From assembly GCA_964605915.1 (NCBI GenBank), contig CAZSET010000233.1, positions 1 to 6,337 on the forward strand: a DNA stretch of 6,337 nt, given 5' to 3'. A program made the position numbers and the translations under genes. Below the pieces are notes generated by a model. That model made no database searches and had not been told where the DNA came from. It saw only the letters and a program-made list of their open reading frames with translations. Below, piece after piece: positions 1 to 5,985 of the stretch. Source of the stretch: DAOVRD01 sp964605915. Its GTDB lineage: Bacteria > Planctomycetota > Brocadiia > SM23-32. How positions within the stretch are numbered: the first letter of the stretch is position 1; each line of letters starts with the position of its first letter.

Positions 1-159
1 TACTACCCGTATCTTACTCCGGGCTGCGAGGTTGGCTCACTTCATAGCTTCTCCTCAGCGCATCAGGTCACAAGGTCAGAGCCGCTGCAATGATAGCCCG
101 TCGACGACGCACTAACAAGAACCGGTCCCGCCCTCGCGCCTGTTGAGTCGGCTTGCTCC
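1..159. other. Non-coding leader region, no gene recognised
   Basis: I see no supportable gene here. The three plus-strand frames entering from the left edge stop at 91-93 (TGA), 107-112 (TAA) and 45-47 (TAG), and none of the short peptides resembles a known protein end. Minus-strand open frames crossing this stretch continue deep into the antisense of the downstream glycosidase gene and are best explained as shadows of its GC-rich codons. No tRNA, terminator with a T-tract or long repeat is visible. The end of an upstream gene may lie just outside the window. Confidence 0.5.
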
Positions 160-188
160 TTGAGATGATCGGCTTCCCGCCGTATGAT
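160..188 (+). promoter_or_regulatory. Candidate sigma70-type promoter for the glycan-enzyme operon
   Basis: TTGAGA at 160-165 matches the -35 consensus at five of six bases. TATGAT at 183-188 matches the -10 consensus at five of six. The spacer is exactly 17 bases. Transcription would begin near 195, giving a leader of about 60 bases before the ATG at 255. The position is right for driving both plus-strand genes, and it argues against translation beginning at the earlier in-frame ATG at 153. In GC-rich DNA such AT-containing hexamers are less common by chance, but one match of this quality is still not proof, and promoter consensus differs between phyla. Confidence 0.45.
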
Positions 189-206
189 CTCGCGGCAACA
201 TGTGGA

Positions 207-227
207 CCGCGGAAGCGCCGCGGAAGC
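207..227 (+). repeat. Tandem 10-bp direct repeat / GC hairpin in the 5' leader
   Basis: CCGCGGAAGC occurs at 207-216 and again at 218-227, a period of 11 bases or about one helical turn. Because CCGCGG is its own reverse complement, the same stretch can fold in RNA as a 6-bp all-GC stem (207-212 with 218-223) around an AAGCG loop. It lies between the candidate -10 element and the Shine-Dalgarno site. It could therefore be an operator half-site pair or a leader structure, or simply a chance feature of GC-rich DNA. There is no direct evidence of function. Confidence 0.35.
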
Positions 228-241
228 TCCATCGAGACAAT

Positions 242-250
242 GGAAGGAAG
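242..250 (+). promoter_or_regulatory. Ribosome binding site deciding the start at 255
   Basis: The purine run GGAAGGAAG ends four bases before the ATG at 255, with the GGA core six bases away. It lies inside the coding sequence that would result from the in-frame ATG at 240, and no comparable site precedes the ATGs at 153 or 240. The start at 255 also puts a textbook signal peptide at the very N-terminus, so both signals agree. Confidence 0.8.
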
Positions 251-254
251 CAAC

Positions 255-2882
255 ATGACCGGGAAGTGGGTGCTTTGGCTTGCGGTATTGCTGCTCGTGA
301 CGTCCGTTGCCGGTGCAGCCGAGCAGGAGGAGGAAGGCGAACTCATCCTCGGCATCAGCACCATGTGGCGGTATCACTACACGCTGATGCCGCCCGTCAT
401 GCGCACGGACGCAGGGCTTGAGATGGTCGACAGAGGCACCAAGGAGGGGAAGTGGCTCGACTTCCCGACCCCCCTGCCCCATGACGATTGGCAGGAGCCC
501 GAGTTCGACGACGTCGGTTGGCACCGCAAGATGATGGTTGATCCGGACTCGCCGTTCGTTGCGCATCTGGCCATACGGGGCAAGTTCGGCGTGAACGATC
601 CCGCCGGGGCCGGCGGACTGAGACTCAACGTCAGCTATCGCGGCGGCGTGGCCGTCTACGTGAACGGCACGGAGATCGCTCGGGGCCATCTCAAGGAGGG
701 TGCAGCCCCCGAAGACCTGGCCGAAGACTATGCGGCCGGCGAACCCGAGCAGGTTCGTCAGCTTGTCGACGTCAGCATTCCGCCCGGCGTTCTGCGCAAG
801 GGGCCGAACGTGCTGGCCTTCGAGATCCACCGCAGCGCCCAGCCTCCGGAACAGGTCAAGCCCGCCGAGGGGTTCACGGAGATCACCGCCGGCACCTGCG
901 GCATAAGCGCTGTCAGGCTCACCGCACCGAACGCCTCGGCGGTGACTCCGAACGTGACCAGACCCCCGGGCCTGCAGGTGTGGAATAGCGGCCCGATGAC
1001 GGCCGACTACGAGTGCGACTACGGGGACCCCAACGAATCCCTGAAGCCGATTCGCATTGTGGCCCCGCGCGGCGGAGCAGGTTCGGGCAAGGTGGTCGTG
1101 GGCTCCAGGGAGGAGATCGCAGGCCTCCGGGCCGCGGTGAGCGACCTCGCAGCGCAAGACGGCGGCGGCGCTATTCCCGCCTCCGCTCTCCGCGTCCGTT
1201 ATGGCCTGCCCACAGTGTTCGGACCGGCCTACCATTTCCCAGGCGGCCTCCGGGCCACCCGCTGCGAGGCGCTGGACGACACGCCTACCGAGGTGGCACC
1301 GGTGCGCATTGCCAACATCCTCTCCTGGACGGAGCGGAAGGCCCTCTCCGGGGCGGTTATCGCCGTGTGGGTCACTGCGGAGGTCCCGCCGGAAGCGGCC
1401 CCGGGTCGTTACACCGGCACGCTCACCGTCACCCCGCCGTCCGGGGGGCCCGTGTCGGTCCCCGTCGAGCTGGAAGTGTGCCCCTGGAGGGCCCCCGATC
1501 CGACCACGTATCACGTCTTCGCGGACGTGGTGGAGTCCCCTGAATCCGTCGCGCTGCGATACGAGGTCCCGCTCTGGTCGGAGGAGCACTGGCGCCTGGT
1601 GGCGAAGTCATTGAAGCTCCTGGGCCAGATCGGCAACGACGTGTGCTACGTCCCGCTCATCTGCGACACCAACCAGGGCAATGACGAGAGCATGGTGCGC
1701 TGGGTGAAGCAGCCTGACGGCACTTACATGCATGACTTCAGCGTACTGGACAGGTACCTGGACCTGGTGACGGAGCACCAGGGCCCCCCGTCCGTGCTCT
1801 GCGTGTACGTGTGGGACACATATCTGGAAGGTGGGCTGTCGGGCCGCCATCCGGGCGGTGAGGAGATAGTCGAGGCGCGCAAAGAGCAAATGGAGAACGG
1901 CCCCATGGTGACCATGGTGGAAGAAGCCGGCGCCACGCCGACGAAGGTGGCCCTGCCGCGCTACAGCGATGCGCAGAGCCGGGCACTGTGGGAGCCGCTG
2001 CTGAAGGAGCTGCGCCGGCACTTGGAGGAGCGCGGCTTGGCTGACGCAATGATGTGGGGATACGCAACTGACCACATGCCCACGCCGGAGGTAGTGGCGC
2101 ACTTCGAGGCGATCCTGCCCGGCGTGAAGTGGGTCTGCTGCGCCCACGACGCCTTCAACACCATGGAAGTGCGCGGCGTGCCGCTGGGCTTCGCGATTGG
2201 GCCGTATGCCTGGAAGATGACCCTCTTCGGCCGGGACCCGTCGCAAGAGCGGATGCAGGGCTGGAAGGGCGAGAACCTGATCTGCCACTTCCCGCGCCGG
2301 CTGTGGGACAGGTTTTGCCCGACGACTTACCGGTTCATCGGCGAGATGAACGCCGCGGGCTTCAGGCGGGGATTCGCGCGCCTGGGCGGAGACTTCTTCG
2401 CCGTGGGCAAGGACAGGCACGGGAACCGCGTCGGAACGCTCGCCGGGCGGTTCCCCAAGACCTCATGGCGGCAACTCAACATCCTCACCAGCCTGCTGGA
2501 GCCCGGACAGAAGGGCCCGGTCGGGACGGCGCGCTTTGAGATGCTACGCGAAGGCCTCCAGGAGTGCGAAGCGCGAATCTTCATCGAGCAGGCACTGGGT
2601 GAGGAGAGCAGCCGCGCGAAGCTGGGGGAAGCCCTGGCGAGCCGCTTCCAGGAGCTGCTCGACGAACGCACCCGCAACATGTACCGCGCGGTCAGCACGC
2701 TCTGGGCCAAGGCCGGATCGGGCGTGAGGTGCTGCTACTTCGGGGAGTCGTGGTGGAATTGGCCGCCCATCATCGGTGGCGATTGGTTCGCCAGTTCGGA
2801 CTGGCAGGCCGAGACTGCCCGGCTCTACGAGGCCGCCGCCGAGGTGCAAGAGAAACTGTCGGGAAGCCCTGCGGAGCAGTGA
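255..2882 (+). CDS. Secreted GH123/DUF4091-like glycosidase with N-terminal beta-sandwich
   Basis: This is an 875-residue exported protein that probably acts on a glycan. Residues 1-21 are a signal peptide: K4, a hydrophobic core at 6-18 and an A-G-A cleavage site before A22. Residues about 55-225 look like a galactose-binding-type jelly roll, with a DDWQEPEFDDVGW motif and later YVNGTEIARG and NVLAFEIHRS. Residues about 260-320 resemble the N-terminal beta-domain of DUF4091/GH123 proteins (S296-D297-L298, then IPAS and VRY). V371-W-V and P383-G-R-Y-T-G-T mark the NEW3-like part. A probable TIM barrel follows from about 418, and residues 754-782 (GPVGTARFEMLREGLQECEA) match the family's C-terminal barrel end. 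The strand where GH123 enzymes carry an adjacent Asp-Glu pair here appears to read T605-D606-H607-M608-P609, so activity or mechanism may differ. Characterised GH123 enzymes are exo-beta-N-acetylgalactosaminidases, but that substrate should not be transferred here. It is the first gene of a two-gene operon. Family membership was judged by eye. Confidence 0.8.
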   Translation: MTGKWVLWLAVLLLVTSVAGAAEQEEEGELILGISTMWRYHYTLMPPVMRTDAGLEMVDRGTKEGKWLDFPTPLPHDDWQEPEFDDVGWHRKMMVDPDSPFVAHLAIRGKFGVNDPAGAGGLRLNVSYRGGVAVYVNGTEIARGHLKEGAAPEDLAEDYAAGEPEQVRQLVDVSIPPGVLRKGPNVLAFEIHRSAQPPEQVKPAEGFTEITAGTCGISAVRLTAPNASAVTPNVTRPPGLQVWNSGPMTADYECDYGDPNESLKPIRIVAPRGGAGSGKVVVGSREEIAGLRAAVSDLAAQDGGGAIPASALRVRYGLPTVFGPAYHFPGGLRATRCEALDDTPTEVAPVRIANILSWTERKALSGAVIAVWVTAEVPPEAAPGRYTGTLTVTPPSGGPVSVPVELEVCPWRAPDPTTYHVFADVVESPESVALRYEVPLWSEEHWRLVAKSLKLLGQIGNDVCYVPLICDTNQGNDESMVRWVKQPDGTYMHDFSVLDRYLDLVTEHQGPPSVLCVYVWDTYLEGGLSGRHPGGEEIVEARKEQMENGPMVTMVEEAGATPTKVALPRYSDAQSRALWEPLLKELRRHLEERGLADAMMWGYATDHMPTPEVVAHFEAILPGVKWVCCAHDAFNTMEVRGVPLGFAIGPYAWKMTLFGRDPSQERMQGWKGENLICHFPRRLWDRFCPTTYRFIGEMNAAGFRRGFARLGGDFFAVGKDRHGNRVGTLAGRFPKTSWRQLNILTSLLEPGQKGPVGTARFEMLREGLQECEARIFIEQALGEESSRAKLGEALASRFQELLDERTRNMYRAVSTLWAKAGSGVRCCYFGESWWNWPPIIGGDWFASSDWQAETARLYEAAAEVQEKLSGSPAEQ

Positions 2883-2885
2883 GCT

Positions 2886-2893
2886 GAGGAGGG
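2886..2893 (+). promoter_or_regulatory. Strong Shine-Dalgarno site of the second operon gene
   Basis: GAGGAGGG lies entirely inside the 19-base gap after the stop codon of the first gene, eight bases before the ATG at 2902. It fixes that start, which opens directly into a hydrophobic export signal. No promoter fits in so short a gap, so the second gene must be co-transcribed with the first or driven from within it. Confidence 0.8.
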
Positions 2894-2901
2894 CGTGACG
2901 C

Positions 2902-4869
2902 ATGCACGCCGCGTTATTGTCTGCCCTGATCGCCGGCTGGACCGCTTTCAGCGTCCCCGTGTCCGCAGGCGCGTCGGGACCCGCCGAAGCCGGCGGCCTC
3001 TCCGTGCAGAAGCTCCCGCCGTGCAAGGTGGCGGAGATGGTCCAGCGCTATCAACTGTGGGAGGTGATGTTCAACAAGGGCCGAGGCTATTCCGACCGGA
3101 CCACATCGGACGCCCTCGCCTGGGCCGAGTCAGACTTCCTCCGCAACTATATGCTCTGTTACTACGTGTCACTCGACACCTACTGGCTGGACAAGATCGT
3201 CGCTCACTTCGATCGCATGATCGCCAACCTGGCCGATCCGGAAGGCGACGGCTACCTCGCCTGGCGCACGAAGCGCTATTCGGTAGGCATCGTCAGAGCG
3301 GCGGCGGACGGCGACGCGGGAGACGTCGAGATTGCCCCTGCCCTCCAGCGCCCGGAAGCCACGGAGGACGGCGGCAGGATAACGGGCCACGTGCATTCCA
3401 TAGCGTTCACCTCGCCCGACCGGTTCGAACCGCGCGACGAGACGGAGCGCAGGCTCATCGCCACCCGGGCCTACAGCTCGCCCCAGCAGGTGACCGATGT
3501 GCCGGGCGCCACGTTCACCGTGAAGGGCACGGCCAGGACGGGCGCAAGGTTCACGATCCACACGACGTCCCCCGAAGCCTGCGAGTATCAGGTCCACGAC
3601 GGCATGGTCACCTATCCCATCGCGCAGTTTATCGAGGCCGTCTACAACGATCCCGCGCTTCACGAGCTCTACATGGAGAAGGCCGAGGCATACGCCGCGC
3701 TGCTTGCGAAGCACTTTTTCGAGAAGTGGGAAGAGACCTGGCTCGACCTGCCGGGTGGCACCGGGCTGTACAAGTTCACTCCGAACGCAACTCAGCGTTC
3801 CCCCGACACCAGTCTGCCCCACAACCAGTACCTGGCCCTGGCTCGCACGTGGCTCGTCCTCCAGGCCGTGCCGGGGCTCGACCCGGCCGGTGTCTACCGA
3901 GACCGCTCCGTGAGAATGGCAGAGCATTTCAAGAAGAACCTGCGCCTGGACGGCACGGCCTACGTCTGGAATTACTGGGACCCGCTTCCGCACGAGAGCG
4001 CGCTTCGCTACGTCGAGGACTCCAGCCACGGGACCATAGACGTGGGGTTCGCCGTGGAGGCGCAGAAACGCGGCGTCGTATTCACGGAGGAAGACCTCCA
4101 CCGGTTTGCCAGCACCTACGTAGACGTGATGTGGAACGGTGACAAGACGCGCCCGCGCTTCGGCGCAACGGTCAATAAGAACAAAGGCGACAGGTTGGCG
4201 GCGGGCGACTGGATTCTGCTGGCGGAGTCGGACCCGCGGGTTTGGGAGCTGGCGTGGGCGGCCTTCGCGTCGGAAGCAGGGGCCCCGACCATGGCGCCCC
4301 GCATCGCATACGTCTACCACAGGCTGGCAGGTATCAGCGAGTCCGAACGTGCCGAATGCCGCAAGTCCACGGCGAAGGTCCTCCAGATGTTCGAGAACGC
4401 CGGGGCCGGCCCCCTCAACGCCGGCTTCGAGGTGGGAATCCCGGGATCGGACGCGGTTGCGGGCTGGCGGCTCACGACGTGGAGCCCCGACCGCGGCGGA
4501 GAGGCCAAGTGTGTCGCCCATGCTTACAAAGGTCAGCAGGCGATCGCCCTGATCGGCGGGGGACCGGAGGTGAACGTGATCGCCATGTGCATGGACAGGA
4601 TTCCGGTCGCGGGCAAGACCACATGCCTGCTGAAGGCTCATTACCAGACCGTCGACACGCCGCGACCTCAGATGTCGCTGCTGGGCTACGACGCGCAGGG
4701 CCAGCGCGTTCAGTATGCAAGTTCGCCGGGATTCGAGGCCTCGTCGGACTGGCGTGAAGCTCGCTGGGCGGCCGGGGTAGAACAGGGGGTTGCGTCGGTC
4801 GAGGTCCTTCTCCGCAACTTTGGCCCGGGCACCGTCTACTGGGATGAGTTCCAGCTAGCGATGGAATAG
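2902..4869 (+). CDS. Secreted alpha/alpha-barrel-like glycan enzyme with C-terminal CBM-like domain
   Basis: I do not recognise this 655-residue protein as a named family. Residues 1-22 form a signal peptide (hydrophobic 3-20, V-S-A before G23), although its n-region has no Lys or Arg. Residues about 35-125 and 235-490 are helix-rich with aromatic motifs, as in the (alpha/alpha) toroids of polysaccharide lyases, glucuronyl C5-epimerases and six-hairpin glycosidases. The striking ones are S304-L-P-H-N-Q-Y310, Y354-V-W-N-Y-W-D360 and E372-D-S-S-H-G-T-I-D380; the His, Tyr and acidic residues in them are candidate catalytic or sugar-binding positions. Residues about 125-235 look beta-rich and interrupt the helices. 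Residues 504-655 form a separate beta-sandwich that opens with P-L-N-A-G-F-E and closes with G-T-V-Y-W-D-E-F-Q-L, the pattern of CBM4/9-type carbohydrate-binding domains. It follows the glycosidase gene by 19 bases, so it probably processes the same glycan. The reaction (lyase, hydrolase or epimerase) cannot be told from sequence alone. Confidence 0.75.
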   Translation: MHAALLSALIAGWTAFSVPVSAGASGPAEAGGLSVQKLPPCKVAEMVQRYQLWEVMFNKGRGYSDRTTSDALAWAESDFLRNYMLCYYVSLDTYWLDKIVAHFDRMIANLADPEGDGYLAWRTKRYSVGIVRAAADGDAGDVEIAPALQRPEATEDGGRITGHVHSIAFTSPDRFEPRDETERRLIATRAYSSPQQVTDVPGATFTVKGTARTGARFTIHTTSPEACEYQVHDGMVTYPIAQFIEAVYNDPALHELYMEKAEAYAALLAKHFFEKWEETWLDLPGGTGLYKFTPNATQRSPDTSLPHNQYLALARTWLVLQAVPGLDPAGVYRDRSVRMAEHFKKNLRLDGTAYVWNYWDPLPHESALRYVEDSSHGTIDVGFAVEAQKRGVVFTEEDLHRFASTYVDVMWNGDKTRPRFGATVNKNKGDRLAAGDWILLAESDPRVWELAWAAFASEAGAPTMAPRIAYVYHRLAGISESERAECRKSTAKVLQMFENAGAGPLNAGFEVGIPGSDAVAGWRLTTWSPDRGGEAKCVAHAYKGQQAIALIGGGPEVNVIAMCMDRIPVAGKTTCLLKAHYQTVDTPRPQMSLLGYDAQGQRVQYASSPGFEASSDWREARWAAGVEQGVASVEVLLRNFGPGTVYWDEFQLAME

Positions 4870-5014
4870 GCCGACGGGCCGTAAGCGGTCTGGCACGAGT
4901 CCTCTGCCCAATCGAGCGGCTGCAAGCGAACGCCGCGGGCAAGAAAGCACACCCCGTCCACGTCCTGGACTCCAACGCCGCTTGACGTACGCTCTTCGAA
5001 AGGAAGGTCTTGGC

Positions 5015-5037
5015 GCATTCCGGGCGGGCCGGAACGC
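5015..5037. terminator. Weak hairpin in the convergent gap, possible bidirectional terminator
   Basis: TTCCGG at 5018-5023 pairs with CCGGAA at 5029-5034 around a five-base loop. After one A-C mismatch the stem extends by two more pairs (5015-5016 with 5036-5037). The gap between the two converging operons is where a shared terminator would be expected. Neither side is followed by a clean T-run, so it is not a canonical Rho-independent terminator. It could be a weak one, an mRNA 3'-end stabiliser or chance. The rest of the gap (4870-5014 and 5038-5085) holds only short stem candidates and no gene that I can support. Confidence 0.3.
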
Positions 5038-5085
5038 TTGCCTGGAGCGGCCAAATGCGGCTGAGAAAGCGACGGGCCTCTCGGC

Positions 5086-5985
5086 TCAGTGGATGCCCAG
5101 CAGGGGCCTGAATATGAAGGCGAACGGGACGGCGATCAGCAGGTAGCCGATGAGCCAGGCGTCCACGATGAACATCCCCTGGCCCGCGTAGGGCCCGAAT
5201 ACCGTCCAGCCAAGAAGCGTCCAGCTCGGCACTCTGACGTCCCACTCCCCTATCAGGCCGAACGGACGGTACTTGTGTGCTTGGAGCCGGTATTCGAACA
5301 CCTCTTCTTTCTCAGCACCATATCGCGTTATGGGGCCGGTGTACCGAAGGCCGTTCGCGCAGAGCTCGTGCTCGATGATCTTGCCCTTGGAGCGGAAGCG
5401 CAGCCTGTAGGGCTCGTCCCGCTTCTCCGCGGCGAGCGTCCATTCGGCCCAGCCGGCCACCACGGTCAGTGCGTCCTGGGCGTAGTCCTCCTCTACGCGA
5501 CGGATCAGGCCGTTGCTGACCCTCACGCCTTCTTCGGGGGGCAGCATGTGGACTAGGTCCGTTATCGCCTCCGCCGGGAAGTACATCCGCAACGTGACTG
5601 CCTCTCCGGGATCAGGCGTGCAGTAGGCGATGCGGGCGAAGGCCCAGACGGCGATCAGCGCAACCGGACAGATCGATGCCAGCAACGGCCATCCCTCCTG
5701 GCCGGCGGCCTTGAGCCCGATCTGGCGGATGACGGCGCGGTGGCGCTTTCGGGCGTCCTTGTCGCTCCTCTTCTTGGCCTCGCGAAGCAGCTCCTTCTGA
5801 CGCTTCTTGTCGCGCTTGCAGCGCCTCAGCAGGTCCTGGTCCGTGGTCTTGATGCGCACCAGCGTCAGCACCAGCGCCGTGGCGACCGCCACGATGAGGA
5901 GCGCCGCATCGCGCGGCAGGTGCAGCAGCCAACCCATGAAGGGATCGGTGATGGCGAGGAGAATCCTGTGTATCGCGTCAACCAT
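5086..5985 (-). CDS. EMC3/DUF106-like membrane protein with coiled coil and extra soluble domain
   Basis: This 299-residue protein has a first membrane segment at about 24-43, a strongly basic Lys/Arg-rich helical stretch at 49-93 likely to form a coiled coil, a second membrane segment at about 99-121, a soluble mixed region at 122-250, and one or two hydrophobic segments at about 254-293 ending near the C-terminus. A membrane segment, charged coiled coil and further membrane segments is the plan of the DUF106/EMC3/TMCO1 branch of the Oxa1/YidC insertase superfamily, whose coiled coil lies on the cytoplasmic side. The roughly 130-residue region between segments two and three is longer than I would expect for archaeal DUF106 and would face outward if the topology holds. 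The ATG at 5983-5985 was chosen because GGAAGA (5991-5996) lies five bases upstream and the longer frame only reads antisense-like through the preceding gene. It overlaps that gene by 8 bases, so translation is probably coupled. A role in membrane-protein insertion is inference from fold and topology, not from recognised sequence identity. Confidence 0.7.
   Translation of the reverse strand: MVDAIHRILLAITDPFMGWLLHLPRDAALLIVAVATALVLTLVRIKTTDQDLLRRCKRDKKRQKELLREAKKRSDKDARKRHRAVIRQIGLKAAGQEGWPLLASICPVALIAVWAFARIAYCTPDPGEAVTLRMYFPAEAITDLVHMLPPEEGVRVSNGLIRRVEEDYAQDALTVVAGWAEWTLAAEKRDEPYRLRFRSKGKIIEHELCANGLRYTGPITRYGAEKEEVFEYRLQAHKYRPFGLIGEWDVRVPSWTLLGWTVFGPYAGQGMFIVDAWLIGYLLIAVPFAFIFRPLLGIH

Noticed and set aside
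153..254. 34-codon N-terminal extension of the glycosidase from the ATG at 153
   Set aside because: It would bury the signal peptide, lacks a ribosome binding site and spans the candidate promoter. The ATG at 255 has both a Shine-Dalgarno site and an immediate signal peptide.
63..1589. 508-residue open frame on the minus strand
   Set aside because: It lies antisense to the glycosidase gene, has a low-complexity Arg/Gly/Ala/His-rich composition, shows no recognisable domain, and conflicts with a plus-strand gene that has a signal peptide, a ribosome binding site and clear domain motifs.
1608..2420. 270-residue open frame on the minus strand
   Set aside because: It is the antisense of the glycosidase barrel region and has no ribosome binding site or recognisable motif.
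2895..4142. 415-residue open frame on the plus strand in another frame from the second enzyme
   Set aside because: Its translation is Arg/Pro/Gly-rich and featureless, while the frame starting at 2902 gives an export signal, patterned motifs and a CBM-like end.
3169..4641. 490-residue open frame on the minus strand
   Set aside because: It is antisense to the second operon gene. Its translation is rich in Arg, Gly, Val and His without domain motifs, as expected from the antisense of GC-rich codons.
5089..5556. 155-residue plus-strand open frame in the membrane-protein region
   Set aside because: It is antisense to the membrane protein, whose hydrophobic segments, coiled coil and coupled start are much stronger evidence of coding.
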